64,000 bases of DNA from Nepenthes gracilis. Its lineage: Eukaryota > Streptophyta > Magnoliopsida > Caryophyllales > Nepenthaceae. Numbering within the stretch: position 1 is the stretch's first letter; each line of letters starts with the position of its first letter. The position numbers and the translations under genes are program-made. Below, in pieces: positions 12,101-25,124 of this stretch. The stretch spans positions 5,636,001-5,700,000 of the forward strand of contig BSYO01000003.1 of NCBI GenBank assembly GCA_033239525.1. Direction: 5' to 3'. The notes under the pieces were generated by a model. It did no database searches, was not told the origin of the DNA, and was given only the letters and a program-made list of their open reading frames with translations.

Positions 12101-15100
12101 GTGGTTTTTCGAGAATGTTTAGGAAATGCCCTTCTTTGTGAATCATTTGTTGATAACACATCAATTACTTGGTATGAAGTGGCTGATGTGTAATCTAATA
12201 ACGGGATAGGTATGTAATTGGTGGCTATTGAATTAGATATCTAAGAAATGAGAGAATACTTTTTGTATTAAGATATGTATTCTTGGAAAATGGGGTTAAC
12301 ACTTTGCTTACTGTTTCACATCAAATAATTAACATGAACTTAGATAAGGTTGAGCATGCACTAGGTTAGGTTTTTTGTCATGGCTTGGTCTGCATTTGTG
12401 ATGTCCAATGGTGCATCATATTCACAATGTGCTTTACTGCAAGCTTTTCAAGACATATTGTCATCTAAGTTATCACTTGATCTGCATTTGTGATGCTCAA
12501 TGCTAAGGAATATGTTACTTTATCACAAGCTTATCAAAAGAATATATAATGGTTTAATATAATTTTCATCCAATGTGCCATATGGTTGATGCCGCCTAAT
12601 GTCCAGATAGCATTTGTTGTTGCCATGAATTTATGGGTAATATTAGCTGATTTTAAGAGCTGAATTTGCTTGGGATATATGCTAGAGTTACTAACCAATG
12701 TGGTTACCTGGATTCTCAATCACCCTGGCCCACTTTCTTTATCAAGTCTTGTTGGAGATAGCAATGTGGAAGACCTTTTCATCTCCTTTCTGCTTGCATT
12801 TTGGGGGATTTGCATCTCTGCGATGCAGTTATATTGTTTCATTTCTATTCCTTTTAATTGAAAAAGTATCAATGTTAAACATAACTACTTTGACTAAGGC
12901 AATGAATCACAGCTGCAAGAATGATTTGGCATCTAAGTGCCACTTTTCCCCTTTTCTTCGGAAAGGTCTCCAGATATTTTTTGAAGATTGATTTTGATAC
13001 CTTCTTAAATGGGAAGGCTATGCCAAAGTGTTGAGATCTACTTGCTTATTTGGCCAAAATTATTTGAGATTACATGCATTCGACGGAACTGTGTTTTGTG
13101 TATCTATTATTTATGGGTGAATATATGTAGGCATAGTCCTTTCTCTATTTTCAAGTCTTTTTCGTTATATTTAGAATATATCTTTACATACTTCCACTGA
13201 ATTTATTTGTTTGTGTTTTATAGGTATGGCACTGTTGATGAGCTGAAGAATGTGGTGAAGAGATTTCATGAAGTTGGTATGAAAGTCCTTGGAGATGTTG
13301 TCTTAAATCATCGCTGTGCACACTACCAGAATCAAAATGGTGTTTGGAATATATTTGGTGGTCGTCTCAATTGGGATGACAGAGCAGTTGTTGCAGATGA
13401 TCCTCATTTCCAGGTATCCAACTTGTTTTGTTTTTACTAATGGAGTCAAACTCTCCAAAATTATTGCTATTGTTCTCTCTCTCTCTCTGTCTCTCTCTCT
13501 CTCTCTCTTAATTCTGTGAGCTAATTGATGAACACATTGTGTTTTGATAATTTTAGTAATAGTGTAGAGCCACATTCTTGGTGTTGACTATCCTCATCGT
13601 TTCTATGTCTCATTCACTGTAACTAAATCACCTTCATATTCTACTTCAAACGATTGACCATTAAATTCCTGCGTGTTGAAGATGGAAATTAATGTTATAC
13701 AAATAACTCTAGCTTCTTTCACTACTTTTTTAGGAGGTGCATTCACAGATCTCCAACATTCTTGCTTAGTAAATCAGTACACATTTCACCAGCTTCAACT
13801 GCCGGCACTGAATAAGTATTTGTTGGTTCTTCTGAAAATCATATGAACTATCACCTGGACATTTTAGGACCACCAACGGACACACCTAAATAAGAGCATA
13901 TCCATCACTAAATCCTGGCTTTTAGGATCAGCACCACAAGCTGCGTCAGCCATTTCTTGGAATCACAAGATCATTTGAATGCGACACTTTGAAATGCCTT
14001 TATCATGCCTTTGTATTAAGGGCTGAAAAGAGTGGTGTTAATGGGGAACTTCCCCAAAACGCTATCAACTATTACCGACTCATCAGAACAAGTGAATTGC
14101 TCAGCTTCATTCCTTGCACAGTGTGCAATTTGGCATAATGGAAGATCAGCTCTAAATGAATACAAGGTCTTTCAATACATTTTCCTTTTGATGAGATTTA
14201 TTATAGATGCTGGGACACGGATACCATTTGTCATATGTTCTGAGTTCTGACTGATAACCCTTGAAGTTATGCATGTTTTATCAAGATGTGGATCTTGCAA
14301 GCTCCCAAGTAGCAGTGTTTCATTTGACTTCCCATGGTTTTGTGCTGCTGTATAAATACTAGTAACCTTAAGTCCTGAGGCTATCATACTTTCTTTTTCC
14401 CTTCTTTTTTCACTTTTTATGTGATAAACTTTTTAGTTTTCCCTTGGTTTCTTTCTGGGATAAATTCTTAATAATACCCAGTAATTTGCTGGCACAGTGC
14501 AAGAATCCTGTAGTGTGATGTGAAGCTAGAGCCTAGAGTACATTGGTCTCTCTTGGTGTAAAGAAGTATAAGAAAGGAGCTCAGAAGACAGGTCATTTGG
14601 TATTAGTCAAATGTCTTTTTGGTCAGTTTTTTCTGATAGGAAATGTAATAGCTGTGGGACTGTTTGATTCTATTGAGTGAGTGATTGTTGATTAATTGAT
14701 GCTGTTGTAGGCATCTGGTCATGTGTTTAAACTTGGGGAAACTACCATAGACTAGAACTTAGGAAATGTGGTAGTCCCCCCCCCCTTTGGGGCCTCTAGA
14801 AGACATGTTTGAGAATTATAGAATTTTTTGTAAATTGGGTTTTCTATAGACATTGAAAACTGTATTAGACAATTTGGAATGTATTAAACTACCAAGTGTC
14901 TTTTTCCTTGTCATTCAGGGTAGGGGAAACAAGAGTAGTGGAGATAGTTTCCATGCCGCTCCAAACATTGATCATTCTCAAGAATTTGTGAGAAGGGATC
15001 TTAAGGAATGGCTGCGATGGCTGAGGTTAGTTGCTGGGGCATCTGCTTTAATCTCTCCGGTCACCCAGATCTATTATTGTATCAGTAAAAATAGAACCAT

Positions 15101-18100
15101 TTTCCAATGTTGGATAGTGCTGGAGCTGTGGTTTATTTCAGGAAATGTCATTTTTATATCCCTTGTGCAAGTAATTCATGTGCATTTTGTCCATGATTTG
15201 TATTTAGGTGTTTCTGAAGTGATTAATATTATTGACAATCTTATTACTGCATTTGCTGGTAATGTGACTTAACAGGGATGACATTGGATACGATGGCTGG
15301 AGGCTTGATTTTGTTCGTGGATTTTGGGGTGGTTATGTCAAGGATTACTTGGAAGCTAGTGAACCTTACTTTACTGTTGGCGAGTATTGGGATTCCCTTA
15401 GTTATAAATATGGTGAGATGGATTATAACCAAGATGCTCATAGACAGAGAATCATTGACTGGATCAATGCTACTGGTGGAACTGCGGGTGCATTTGATGT
15501 CACCACAAAAGGGATTCTTCATTCTGTAAGTATTCAGTGCTCAGCCGATTATGATAGTTTGCATTTGATGCTGAAGCACACAACTTTAGTTTTGTGGAAA
15601 ATAAATGATTGCAATTGTTTCCTTGATGGCAACTTACTTTATCATAATCCTTTGTATAATTTTTGTGCAGTCATTAGGGGTTATCTCATGGACATGATGC
15701 CTGACACAGCTTGAGTTTTGATTCTGTTAAATCTTTGTGGGGATGCTATTTGTTACCATATCTTTTAGGTAAAACATGACGTCAAATTCAATGATAAACA
15801 ATCCATTTTTTTTTCCCCAGATGTATATCACTGACCTTGGAAATATATACCTTTTTCTTCATTTAGGACCCACAAAGAAGAAATTGTGATGTGCCAAACC
15901 TTAGGATAGCCTTTTGATTGGCATTTCTCTGGATGTGCAAAATGTGGCTTCTTAGTTCTACTAATGACTGCTTTTACATATTTGGATACTTCCACATTAA
16001 TTTTTATAGTTTGGCAACTGGTTTCTTGCTTCATTATAAAAGATGTTGGCAAGCACTTTCCTACACTACTTGGTTATGGGAAAAATCGAAAATGGTTTGC
16101 TGCTTTTACAGTCATCGTAAAATCTTGTAACTTCTTTGGTCTATTATTACCACAAACTTGTCTCCCTTTCTGTTCCCTTCCCGTTCGTCATGATTTTGCT
16201 GCTGGGAAACATGTCATACTTAACAACTGATACCCTTTTACTCAGGCTTTGGAAAGACGTGAATATTGGCGATTATCAGATGGTAAGGGAAAACCTCCCG
16301 GAGTTCTGGGTTGGTGGCCATCTCGTGCAGTCACCTTTATAGAGAATCATGACACTGGTTCCACTCAGGTGCATACATTAGTTTCCCTTGTATATTTCCT
16401 TTTTTTTGGCAGTAAACCCTTTGTATTTCATCAAATCAACCAAATTGACTCTATTTCATTAAATCATCCAAATTGACAATAATTTTAACTTCTCGGATAA
16501 ATTCAAATTATGTAACATTGGATAATCCTAGCTCATCTGTTATCACTCTCTTTTTGTAAACACAACCCCCTCTTGAAGAGGGACGGTGACTCCAAAAGAG
16601 CATGGTGTTTTTTTGTCAAAGAGGAGATACGTACATATTTCTTCAGTTCAACTACTGAACTTTGAAAATTGCTACTCAGGGTGGCATTGAAAATTGAATG
16701 AGAATTTTGTTGTTGATTTGAGACAGATGGTAGGTAGTAAACTTGCTCATATTCACATAAAGGAGAATTTTCTCCTTCATGGGTTCTTCTCCCTCTCTCT
16801 CTCTCTCTCTCCTGAACCCTTCCTAAAATTACATGAGAAAACATTAAAAAACATTACACTATAAGTCAAGCCTAAAATTAATAAAGCTAGTAAAAAAAAA
16901 TTTATGTCCTTGTCTAGATTCCTTCAGGAGTATGACATTATTATGGTATCATCACCACTAGAGACTTGCATGCTCTAAGCTTGATTTTGCATCTGTCACT
17001 CCTTGTTGATTTGAGACCGATGGTAGGTACTAAACTTGCTCATATTCACATAAAGGAGAATTTTCTCCTTCATGGATTCTTCTCCCTCTCCCTCTCTCTC
17101 TCCTGAACCCTTCCTAAAATTACACAAGAAAACATTAAAAAACATCACACTATAAGTAAAGCCTTAAATTAATAAAACTAATAGATAAAATTTCTTGCCC
17201 TTGTCTAGATTCCTTCAGGAGTATGACCTTATTATTATGGTATCATCACCACTAGAGACTTGCATGTTCTAAGCTTGATTTTGCATCTGTCACTCATTAT
17301 TTTTCCATTATATTGTTGCACCTTGAAGGGTCATTGGAGGTTTCCAAGAGGAAAGGAAATGCAAGGGTATGCATACATTCTGACTCACCCTGGAACACCA
17401 GCAGTTTTTTATGATCACATTTTTTCAAACTACCAATCAGAAATACGCACCCTTGTCTCTCTTAGAAACAGGAAGAAGATCCACTGCCGGAGCAATGTAA
17501 GAATCCAACTTTCAATTTCCTTGGATTAAATAGCCTCAAGACTGACACATATTTTCCGAATGAATATTGATCGCTTTCTTTATTACTTGCTTTGCTAGAG
17601 TTAGGAGTACAGAGGGTTCCTACAGTTTCTCTGTTCCAGATTTTGCATAATTGTAAGATGACGATGAACTCCAGAGATGTAACGCAAACTTTGAATGGTG
17701 GTTATGGGGTGAATGATATTTGAAATGAAAATCTTGAGCTTAGGGAGAGCGTGTTAACAGAGGAATCTGTGTGCTGAGGACATTACTATGCTTTTTAACT
17801 TGTTGGCGCTTCCGACTGCATCTCTGACATTCCAGCAATCACTACCACCACTCCATCTCTGTGAATGACACCACCCACAACTACTTGACCACTGCCATTG
17901 GCCGTTCCAACAGACCATTACAAACAACAATATCATCGCCAACCTGCCATCAATGCCACCATCATCGGACCACTTCAACTCCATTCTCTCTGCCATCTAT
18001 GTACTACATACTCAGCACTACCAACAACCACGGCTATCCACCACCATCCATAGTGATCACCACAACTTCTATGGTGGTGGGACTGTTGCTGGGATGGTAG

Positions 18101-19015
18101 TGCGCTGGTGATGACAATAGTACTGTGGTAATGTTGGTGGTGATGTTGAAGGTGTTAATTATGGCGACGATGGCAGTGGTAGATTTTCTTACCTTTTCAG
18201 CTCAACCTATCCGAACAGCAGTGAAGGGAAATGCCAACCCCTTTACTCTTATACAGTGAAAAAATTTAGGGAAAACTTTGCTTGCCCCATAAACATTACC
18301 ATAAGTACCAATAGTGGCCTAAATTGCAACTATGATGCTCCAATAATTACCCACTTATCGTTGGCGGAGTCCTATTAGGGTTTTCTCAATTTTTATTTTT
18401 ATTTTTGTAGACTACTTGGATTATGACAACACAGTAGAACTGTTGGACTCATCTTATAGTCTTACCTGTCCAAATTGTTAAGATAAATTCATCACCACTG
18501 AGAGTACGAGAGGATTGTATAATGGGAGGACTCTTAACAGATTTAGTTGGATTGTAGAATGATGGCTTACCATATCATCTCTGTTACCTTGCACGTGTTG
18601 TGAAAATTGATAATCAGATCACACAGTGCGTGTATAGCCTCCACAAAAAACATTACTTCCTCCTGAATATGGAATTTGAAATGGGCATAGATTTACATCT
18701 AACCTCTTTGTATAATTATCAACTTCTTATGGTATAGTGCATCAATTGCTAGCAAAATCAAGCCTTTATGCATGCGTACTTTTTCATGCTGAATGGTGTG
18801 GTTTGGCAAGGAAAATTGCTCTGTAAATTTGCTAATCCCTTCTTTCCTGTCCACAGGTTAAAATAGCCAAGGCAGAGAGAGATGTTTATGCAGCCATTAT
18901 AGATGACAAAGTCACAATGAAGATTGGTCCTGGTTACTATGAGCCGACGAATGGATCCCATCAATGGTCTTTGGCCATTGAAGGGAGAGATTACAAGGTC
19001 TGGGAAGCATTGTGA
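6197..19015 (+). CDS. AMY3: Chloroplast alpha-amylase 3 (AMY3 type), 13 exons
   Basis: Endo-acting alpha-1,4-glucan hydrolase of glycoside hydrolase family 13 that degrades starch in plastids. Predicted exons: 6197-6463, 6591-6721, 6927-6981, 7078-7200, 7295-7403, 9086-9441, 10262-10977, 13224-13413, 14919-15025, 15276-15525, 16246-16368, 17329-17496, 18857-19015. They join in phase to about 917 aa, close to the roughly 890 aa of Arabidopsis AMY3. The Ser/basic-rich first exon fits a chloroplast transit peptide. Two CBM45 starch-binding domains follow (about residues 90-190 and 250-350; GKWLLHWGV and GDVVLHWGV). The catalytic barrel starts near residue 524, with conserved regions [14 protein letters not shown] (nucleophile Asp696), VGEYWD (acid/base Glu721) and ENHDTGSTQ (Asp804). 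Cys529 and Cys617 match the known AMY3 redox pair. The C-terminus ends in GRDYKVWEA. All catalytic residues are present and no stop interrupts it, so it should be functional. The weakest splice call is the exon 1 donor. Confidence 0.93.
7404..9085 (+). other. AMY3 intron 5 (1.7 kb)
   Basis: Intron between the first CBM45 exons and the second CBM45 exon. It contains a GA microsatellite at 8640-8658 and no convincing nested gene. Confidence 0.7.
10978..13223 (+). other. AMY3 intron 7 (2.2 kb) with an ATATC-rich repeat patch
   Basis: The largest AMY3 intron. At about 11360-11560 a T-run is followed by many TATCAG/GATAT words, which looks like an old repeat insertion, but its class cannot be assigned by eye. 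No nested gene is seen. Confidence 0.6.
13474..13508 (+). repeat. CT microsatellite in AMY3 intron 8
   Basis: A (CT)n run of about 35 bp with one G interruption, downstream of the exon 8 donor. Confidence 0.9.
16711..17298 (+). repeat. Tandem duplication of about 293 bp in AMY3 intron 11
   Basis: Unit 1 (16711-17003) and unit 2 (17004 to about 17298) are near-identical. Both begin TGTTGATTTGAGAC, then share GATGGTAGGTA, AGGAGAATTTTCTCCTTCATG, a CT-rich run, AACATTAAAAAACAT, CCTTCAGGAGTATGAC and GATTTTGCATCTGTCACTC. Unit 2 ends about 30 bp before the acceptor of exon 12, so the duplication lengthened the intron without touching coding sequence. Confidence 0.9.
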
Positions 19016-20623
19016 GTATTCATTATAGCATCGCTTGTTTTCAGGCATGTTCTTTGTAAATTTGTGCTCACCCAAATTGGCTGAGTCCTTCGGCATTGGT
19101 GATGGGCTATTAACGTAAGACTAAGATTCATGATCAAATTTGGTTCTTCATATAGCTCAATTTGATTCCTGAAAAGGCTGGAAAAATCCCATTTCTTGCT
19201 CCTCAACACATCCCTGAGACATTCAAATGTTTACCCTATAATTCCACAATGTATACATATTCTTAAATAAATTCCCACAACTCTCTCCGTGGATGTTTAA
19301 TAAATTCAATATAAGCAGTTTGTGATTGTAGTTGCCAATCATTAACGTAAGAAGTAGGCTTACTATCAGGATTTGTTGGTTTACTCTTTAATTGACAGCT
19401 TTATAGTTGCTCAGCATTGTGAGTGACTCAGTCATTTAAATTTAGAGAAACTATTTAGCAACTCTTAATTACTACACAGCAAGCATAATTGTCAATTATT
19501 GATTTGTTGATATGATCAAAATTTCTTTGGCTGTTATGATTGGTTTGCAATAAAAGTTAAAAGGGAAAAAAAAGAAGCAATCGAAAGTATGCCAACTTGG
19601 AAGTGCTATTCTCTCTGTTCTTGAGTGAATGCCTTAGGTTTTTTTTTTTTTTTTTAAAAATGAGATTTTCTATTTATTCTACCTACCTATCATTCTTCTA
19701 TAACTCAGTATTTATATGTAAGCTTAAAATTAAAAATAAATGGGCCTTACATAGAGGGAATGGGTTGTATAAATGAGTTGTAGATTGATGGGATATTAAC
19801 AAATTAGCAAAGTTCTTTTGAAATTAGATTGAACTATTTTTAAAATTTTTTTCTTTATAATTTACTATTGAAGAAGCTTGTTGGGGCTTTTTGCAAACTC
19901 TATGACAAATTGTTAAGTGTCTAAATGTTTGATTACATGATTTTATTCATTTTTAATTTTTTTTTATTAGTAGAATTATGTAGTATTTATATTTTCATAA
20001 GCTTGTTATTATCGTGTTATGTCTGTAGTTACTACAAATACTTAAGATGCATCCGATTTGAAGTATGCATATGGAATTTTTACATTTTTTCACAGTTAAA
20101 ACTTGCTAATTCTTGTATAAGTAAATTATCTTTTAAAAAGGTAGTAATATTTTATAACTTGACTTGATACATTTGACAGTGAATGATATATGTCACTACA
20201 TAACATCTTTGCTTTTAGTTAGACTTACATTCTTGTTTCTTTGCCAAGGATCGATATTTGTACTGCTTGTGTATTATTTTTTGTAAGCTACTTTGGACCC
20301 TCAAGAATCTAATAATCAAGAATATTTTGTTATCTTTTATAAGTATAAACATTAGGGTATAAGATGTAATGGATTTTATCTAATCTTTGTTAATCCCAAG
20401 TACTGATCTTGGTCAAAAAAATTTTAAAAATGACATGATTTAATTACAGTAAACCTTTGCTATGCCCACCAAATCATCCACAAAATGGAATGCAATTCTG
20501 AGATCAAAATTCAGTAAAAAATAAAAATAAAAAATTATATATTGGTCATAAAGCTGGAGTGCAGGCGCAAATATCATAAGTGCCAATAAATCACATAGGT
20601 TTATGAAAATCACGCAACCTTTC
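19016..20623. other. Tail-to-tail spacer between AMY3 and the WRKY gene
   Basis: It holds the 3' UTRs of two convergent genes. AATAAA-like signals after AMY3 occur near 19265, 19299 and 19549. A T-run lies at 19639-19656. No further gene is seen. Confidence 0.6.
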
Positions 20624-23058
20624 TCATTTCAAATTGTGGTCGTTCCGGCTCTTTCCTCGACTGTCATACGCGGCGATTGCAGCTGCCAATAATGCTTGAA
20701 AATCTGTGTTTGACGTTCTTGCCATAGGGGCCGCGGTTATGTTCTCATTCAAAAACTGCTGACAAGGAGGACTTTCTTTGCCTTTCGATTGTGTCCCGAT
20801 TTTGTAGGACACTGCCCCATGGTTTAGGCGTGAATAAAAAGCAGTTGAGATGGCGGTTGTGTTAGGGATGTAGAATTGTCTTGGCTTGTTAATGCCGGAA
20901 AAGGTGAGGTTTGAGCCATTGCGTGGGGTGTACACGAAGGGGGCGGGGGCGGGGGCGGGGGCGAGGGCAGGATCAGTGGGGTGAGCGCGGGCTAGCCTTG
21001 AGCTTGATGCACCAGCTTGTGGAGTTGTTGCTGACGCAGAAGTAGCGGTTGTCGTGGTGGCTGTGATTGTGGTGGCTGCCGCTGATGCTGGAAGTGGGTG
21101 GTTGTGGACGCCTTGGTAAGTAATGATCAAGATCGACACCTCCTCCGTGCATCGTTGAACCTGTTATTGGAGATGAATTAGGATTATGATCATCAACTGT
21201 GGTTAGTTTTTTAAATTTTTCTTATTAAAAATATAAAAGATACGAGAATTAGTAAAAATATATGGTAGGATTATTTTATAATTACTTAAAAATTATAAAT
21301 TTAAATTAAAAAAAATACTTTTTTTTATTATTACAGCTAGCTCTGTATATTTAACTAGAAAATATTGTCTCTTTATTTATTTAGGACTATAATTTTATAT
21401 TTTTTACTAGATAATGCATGAAATTTATATGATTCAAAATATCCAAATTATATAACCAAAATATTTTTTTGATAAAATACGAACCTGTTTTCTAATCGGG
21501 CATGACGGTGACATTGAGCATCTGTAGTAAGCACGAGGAAAATAATTTCCTTTTATTATTTTCTGTCCGTATTTTTTCCATTGACATCCGTCATTAACCT
21601 GTATCATGCCATCAAACCATTATATTTAATATGATATTTCTTCGCATGTTATTTAAAGATATGCAGTATGCGTCGAAGCTGTGGAATCGAAATATCTTTC
21701 AAAGCAGCCGATGAGAGAGAGAGAGAGAGAGAGAGAAGAATTAAGTGAAGAGCAGGGAAAGGAAACTGTTGATAATACTAACCGTGGGAGTATCACATCT
21801 AACCCTAAGAGAAACTCTAGCTTTCTTCGACTGATTTTGTTGTAAACTTTGATCATCGTCCTCTCTGCTCCTTACAGTCTTACTTGGTGGCCACGTCTCA
21901 GTAACAGTTTCCTCTTTGATGACCATGCTTGAATTCTTCATGCAAGCCCTTGCTGTAGCGCCGGGCTTGCAATCTGACAGGCCAAGCACTTCTTCTTTAC
22001 ATTTATAAGAATTACTGATCTTTTTCTCATCAATTTTAGCCTCAAAAGAGGCTGATCTTCCAAGGGTAAGAGACACCATATCGGGCTCCCCGCCATTTTC
22101 TTTATAGATTCGAGCCGCCTCCGAAGGCTTTTTATGACCTTCTTGTAAAATCTTATGATCAGAAGCATACTTTTTCAGATACTCATATGCCCTGATAATT
22201 CGCTCTAATGATACATTTAGCCTTCCGTTTTCTTCTATGGCTTCTCTCATTTTTTCCTTAGTAGATTTAAGAAGTTCCTCCTAGTGCAAGAAATATCATA
22301 AAATGATGAACAAATTGAACAATTGTAAATTCTTTTCTACATTATTAATTATTTTAGAGAGGCAGTTTGAATAAAGCAATACTTACTTGACAATTAGGGA
22401 TTAAAAGATTTTTCATGTTGGCCTCCACGATCGATCTCTTTCGGCTTACTATACGTGACACTTGCTCCTAATAGCCATCATATAGATACATAATCTTAAA
22501 ACAACTGATCTGAAATGAAAACTTATGAAATAAATTAAGCAATATGCTGTAAATTAATGAGCATATGCTACTAGACTTTTATCAGATCGAGAAGACTAGC
22601 GAAATCATTACCACTGACGTCGAACAGAAAAAGTAGATTTGTGACTTGCAACTATGCTAGTTGATCGGTGCCTAAGTTTTGCTAAATATAGATAAGAAAA
22701 TACCCAGAACATCATAGAGTTAGCTTTTTAAGATGTGATTTTACCAAATATTAAACTTACTTATTTTCTAAATATTTGATATACCTACGATTTGTTATAA
22801 TTGTCGCACGTAATATAATATATAGATAGTAATTTCCTGAAAAAATTAAATATTACTTTTTGTATAATTTTATTATATTCAATTAATCTTTAATGAAAAT
22901 AATATTCATGTATTATTTGGTGGGTATGAAGGGACGAGGATGAAATATTCACTCACCTTGTAGTTCAAGTCTGCTGTGGAGAATATCTCCCCATGATCAT
23001 CACCATTACTGTAATTAGCTTTCATGATCAGATCGACGGAGCTCTCATTGTCTTCCAT
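20624..23058 (-). CDS. WRKY transcription factor, group IIb (WRKY36-like), with WKKYGQK signature
   Basis: DNA-binding regulator of plant stress or developmental genes. Predicted exons on the minus strand: 23058-22957, 22467-22387, 22280-21783, 21598-21485, 21160-20624, all joined in phase 0 to about 443 aa. Exon 3 encodes a charged, heptad-like region ([21 protein letters not shown]), as in IIb WRKYs. The WRKY domain starts [15 protein letters not shown]. Its signature at residues 234-240 is WKKYGQK rather than WRKYGQK. The zinc finger is C-x5-C-x23-H-x-H (Cys254, Cys260, His284, His286), intact. The intron between RKQ and VQRC is the VQR-type position of groups IIa/IIb. The C-terminus is Ala/Thr- and Pro-rich with a (PA)n run. 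The start at 23058 is preferred because a TATA-like box at 23121-23130 would lie inside the longer reading frame that begins at 23145. The 81-bp exon 2 is the least certain. Confidence 0.87.
21713..21736 (+). repeat. GA microsatellite in the WRKY intron
   Basis: A (GA)n run of about 24 bp in the intron just before the WRKY signature exon, read on the minus strand as CT. It may extend the polypyrimidine tract. Confidence 0.9.
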
Positions 23059-23120
23059 TTTCGTTCTTTCGACTCGCCGGCGACGTTTAATTTGCATGGC
23101 ATGCGCCACGTTTTCTGGTT

Positions 23121-23130
23121 TATTTATAAG
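23121..23130 (-). promoter_or_regulatory. TATA box of the WRKY gene
   Basis: Minus-strand CTTATAAATA lies about 65 bp upstream of the chosen ATG at 23058. It supports that start over the in-frame ATG at 23145. Confidence 0.6.
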
Positions 23131-23145
23131 GTAAGCTTTTGTCAT

Positions 23146-25120
23146 GAGTGGCCTTGACTATTATTGCGAAGATTTTTCAATCTAAAGTAGGAAAACGTCA
23201 ACCGCTCTTCTCTCATTCTAGACCAATTATATTTTTAATAATGAGTTGATATTTAAAATAGTATAATCATCAAGAAAAATATTTTTGGCAAGTCCGACTA
23301 TAACAAATTACAACCAATCTAAAGGCTCGTTTTATTTCAACGCGTTTTACTAAAATGACAAGTCATCGCTCACTGAAAACTGTCTTCATAGGCCTAACCC
23401 ATCTAAAAAAATAGTTAATTCAATATCTCTCAATCTTAATTATTTAATTATTTTTTAAAAAAAAAATTAACTGTCGAATAATAATTGAATAATTATATTT
23501 AAAAAGGATTAAATTAACTATTTTTTTTAGAAGAATAGATACCCCGACCCCCGGGAGCTAGTTGCTTGAGTTAAGTCATTAATTTATTTTTCTATGTGAT
23601 TTTGTATTTTCTTTTTTAATAAAAAGGGTAAAATTTATACATATTAAGAAGTAACAACTTAATTATGAGTCATTTTTATTTACACCAACTTTTTTTTTTA
23701 TCACTACTGCCGTACGATGATGACCAAAATTTAATTCAAATATTTAGAAAAGGTGACAACCTAAGGTTCATCACCATTACCCCAACTTTTTTTTTTAATC
23801 ACTCTTTATTGTAAATATATTTCTTAGGTCTTTAAATTTAATTCAACAATTTAGATATATTATTTTTTAAAAATGATTTGAAAATAAAATTAAAAATAGA
23901 AATATTTATAATTGTTGTGTCTTGACAAAGAGGCCATGCGGTTTGATATTAAGACCGTTGGATATAAAATAATCGACCCATATGATTTTTTAAAAAAATA
24001 ATAAAAAATAATAAAACTAAAATTTTTGAATAAAATATCCAAGCCGTTGGATAGTGCAATCCACATTTGGAGAGAGTCACCGCCGTTGTGCCGTGAAGCA
24101 CCGCCAGTCCCTTTAAAATTGATAAGCCATTTCCTTGAAGTCGTCAAGGGTTCACACGCACATTTCCTCCCTCGTAAACTCCGGCGAAGACCGTCGGCTG
24201 TCCTTACTGCGGTCCAATCAACTGCTACCACGTCATCACATCACTCTGACCTGGCGAACATCCATTAAGAAGAGTTTAAAAGACTACTGAGACAGACATT
24301 ACCGGGTATATTTGAAACCTTTTTTTGGAGATAATTTTGTTTATATTAAAAAATTTATTTAAAAAAATAATTTAATTAATAAAATATTATATCATTTTAA
24401 ATAAATATAAATTCTGAATTATTTTATAAAAATTATAAAATTTCTTTTTAAACACCGTGCAGACTTAATACGTAATAAATTAATAAAAAATCATAACAGT
24501 TAAACCAAATAAGGTTAATATATATTTTCAGAGGAAAAAAATCATTATTATATCTCTCTACCTTGACTAAACAAATTTGAGAAATGGAAAACCTTTCTTG
24601 CTACCTACGTTGCCTTTATTAGACAAATTCTTCCAATTTATTATTACAGAGAGTTTGAATTAGACACAAACTTTTTATTAAAATTGTAATTAAGTTGGCA
24701 GATGTCGGCCGATATAATTAATAATCTTTTCTCTTGACATCAAAATTAAAGAAAAGTAAAAACTCTGACTAAGCTACCATAATCAAATTTGAACAATTTC
24801 ATTCACCATAATAAATTATATTAGGTATTACTTTACACAAATTTGACTTACTAATAAAAAATAATGTTGATATATATAGTAACCGTTAGATTTTATTGTG
24901 CATCTAGAAAAAATGTTCATCTTAGAATAGAGATGACCTGATTAGAAAAATTCAATTCAAATAGCCTATATTTTGTGCACCAAAAATAAAAATATAAAGA
25001 GATTTGAATTATATTTTGAGAAAAGCCATTCAGATATTTAAGTTAGTATTTATTTAAATTAAAAAAATAAAAATAAAAAATTACTTATTTATTGAATCAG
25101 AATGATAAGTTTATTAATAG
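23146..25120. other. AT-rich spacer upstream of the WRKY gene
   Basis: Mostly AT-rich with homopolymer runs. 24050-24270 is an isolated GC-richer patch with open frames on both strands but no recognisable protein. The proximal WRKY promoter lies in 23060-23300. Confidence 0.5.
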
Positions 25121-25124
25121 ATAG

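Noticed and set aside
23059..23145. Longer WRKY start at 23145 (29 extra codons)
   Set aside because: A TATA-like box lies inside this extension, and the ATG at 23058 has better context.
23890..24268. Open frames on both strands in a GC-richer patch upstream of the WRKY gene
   Set aside because: Neither frame resembles a protein; the patch may be promoter or an old repeat.
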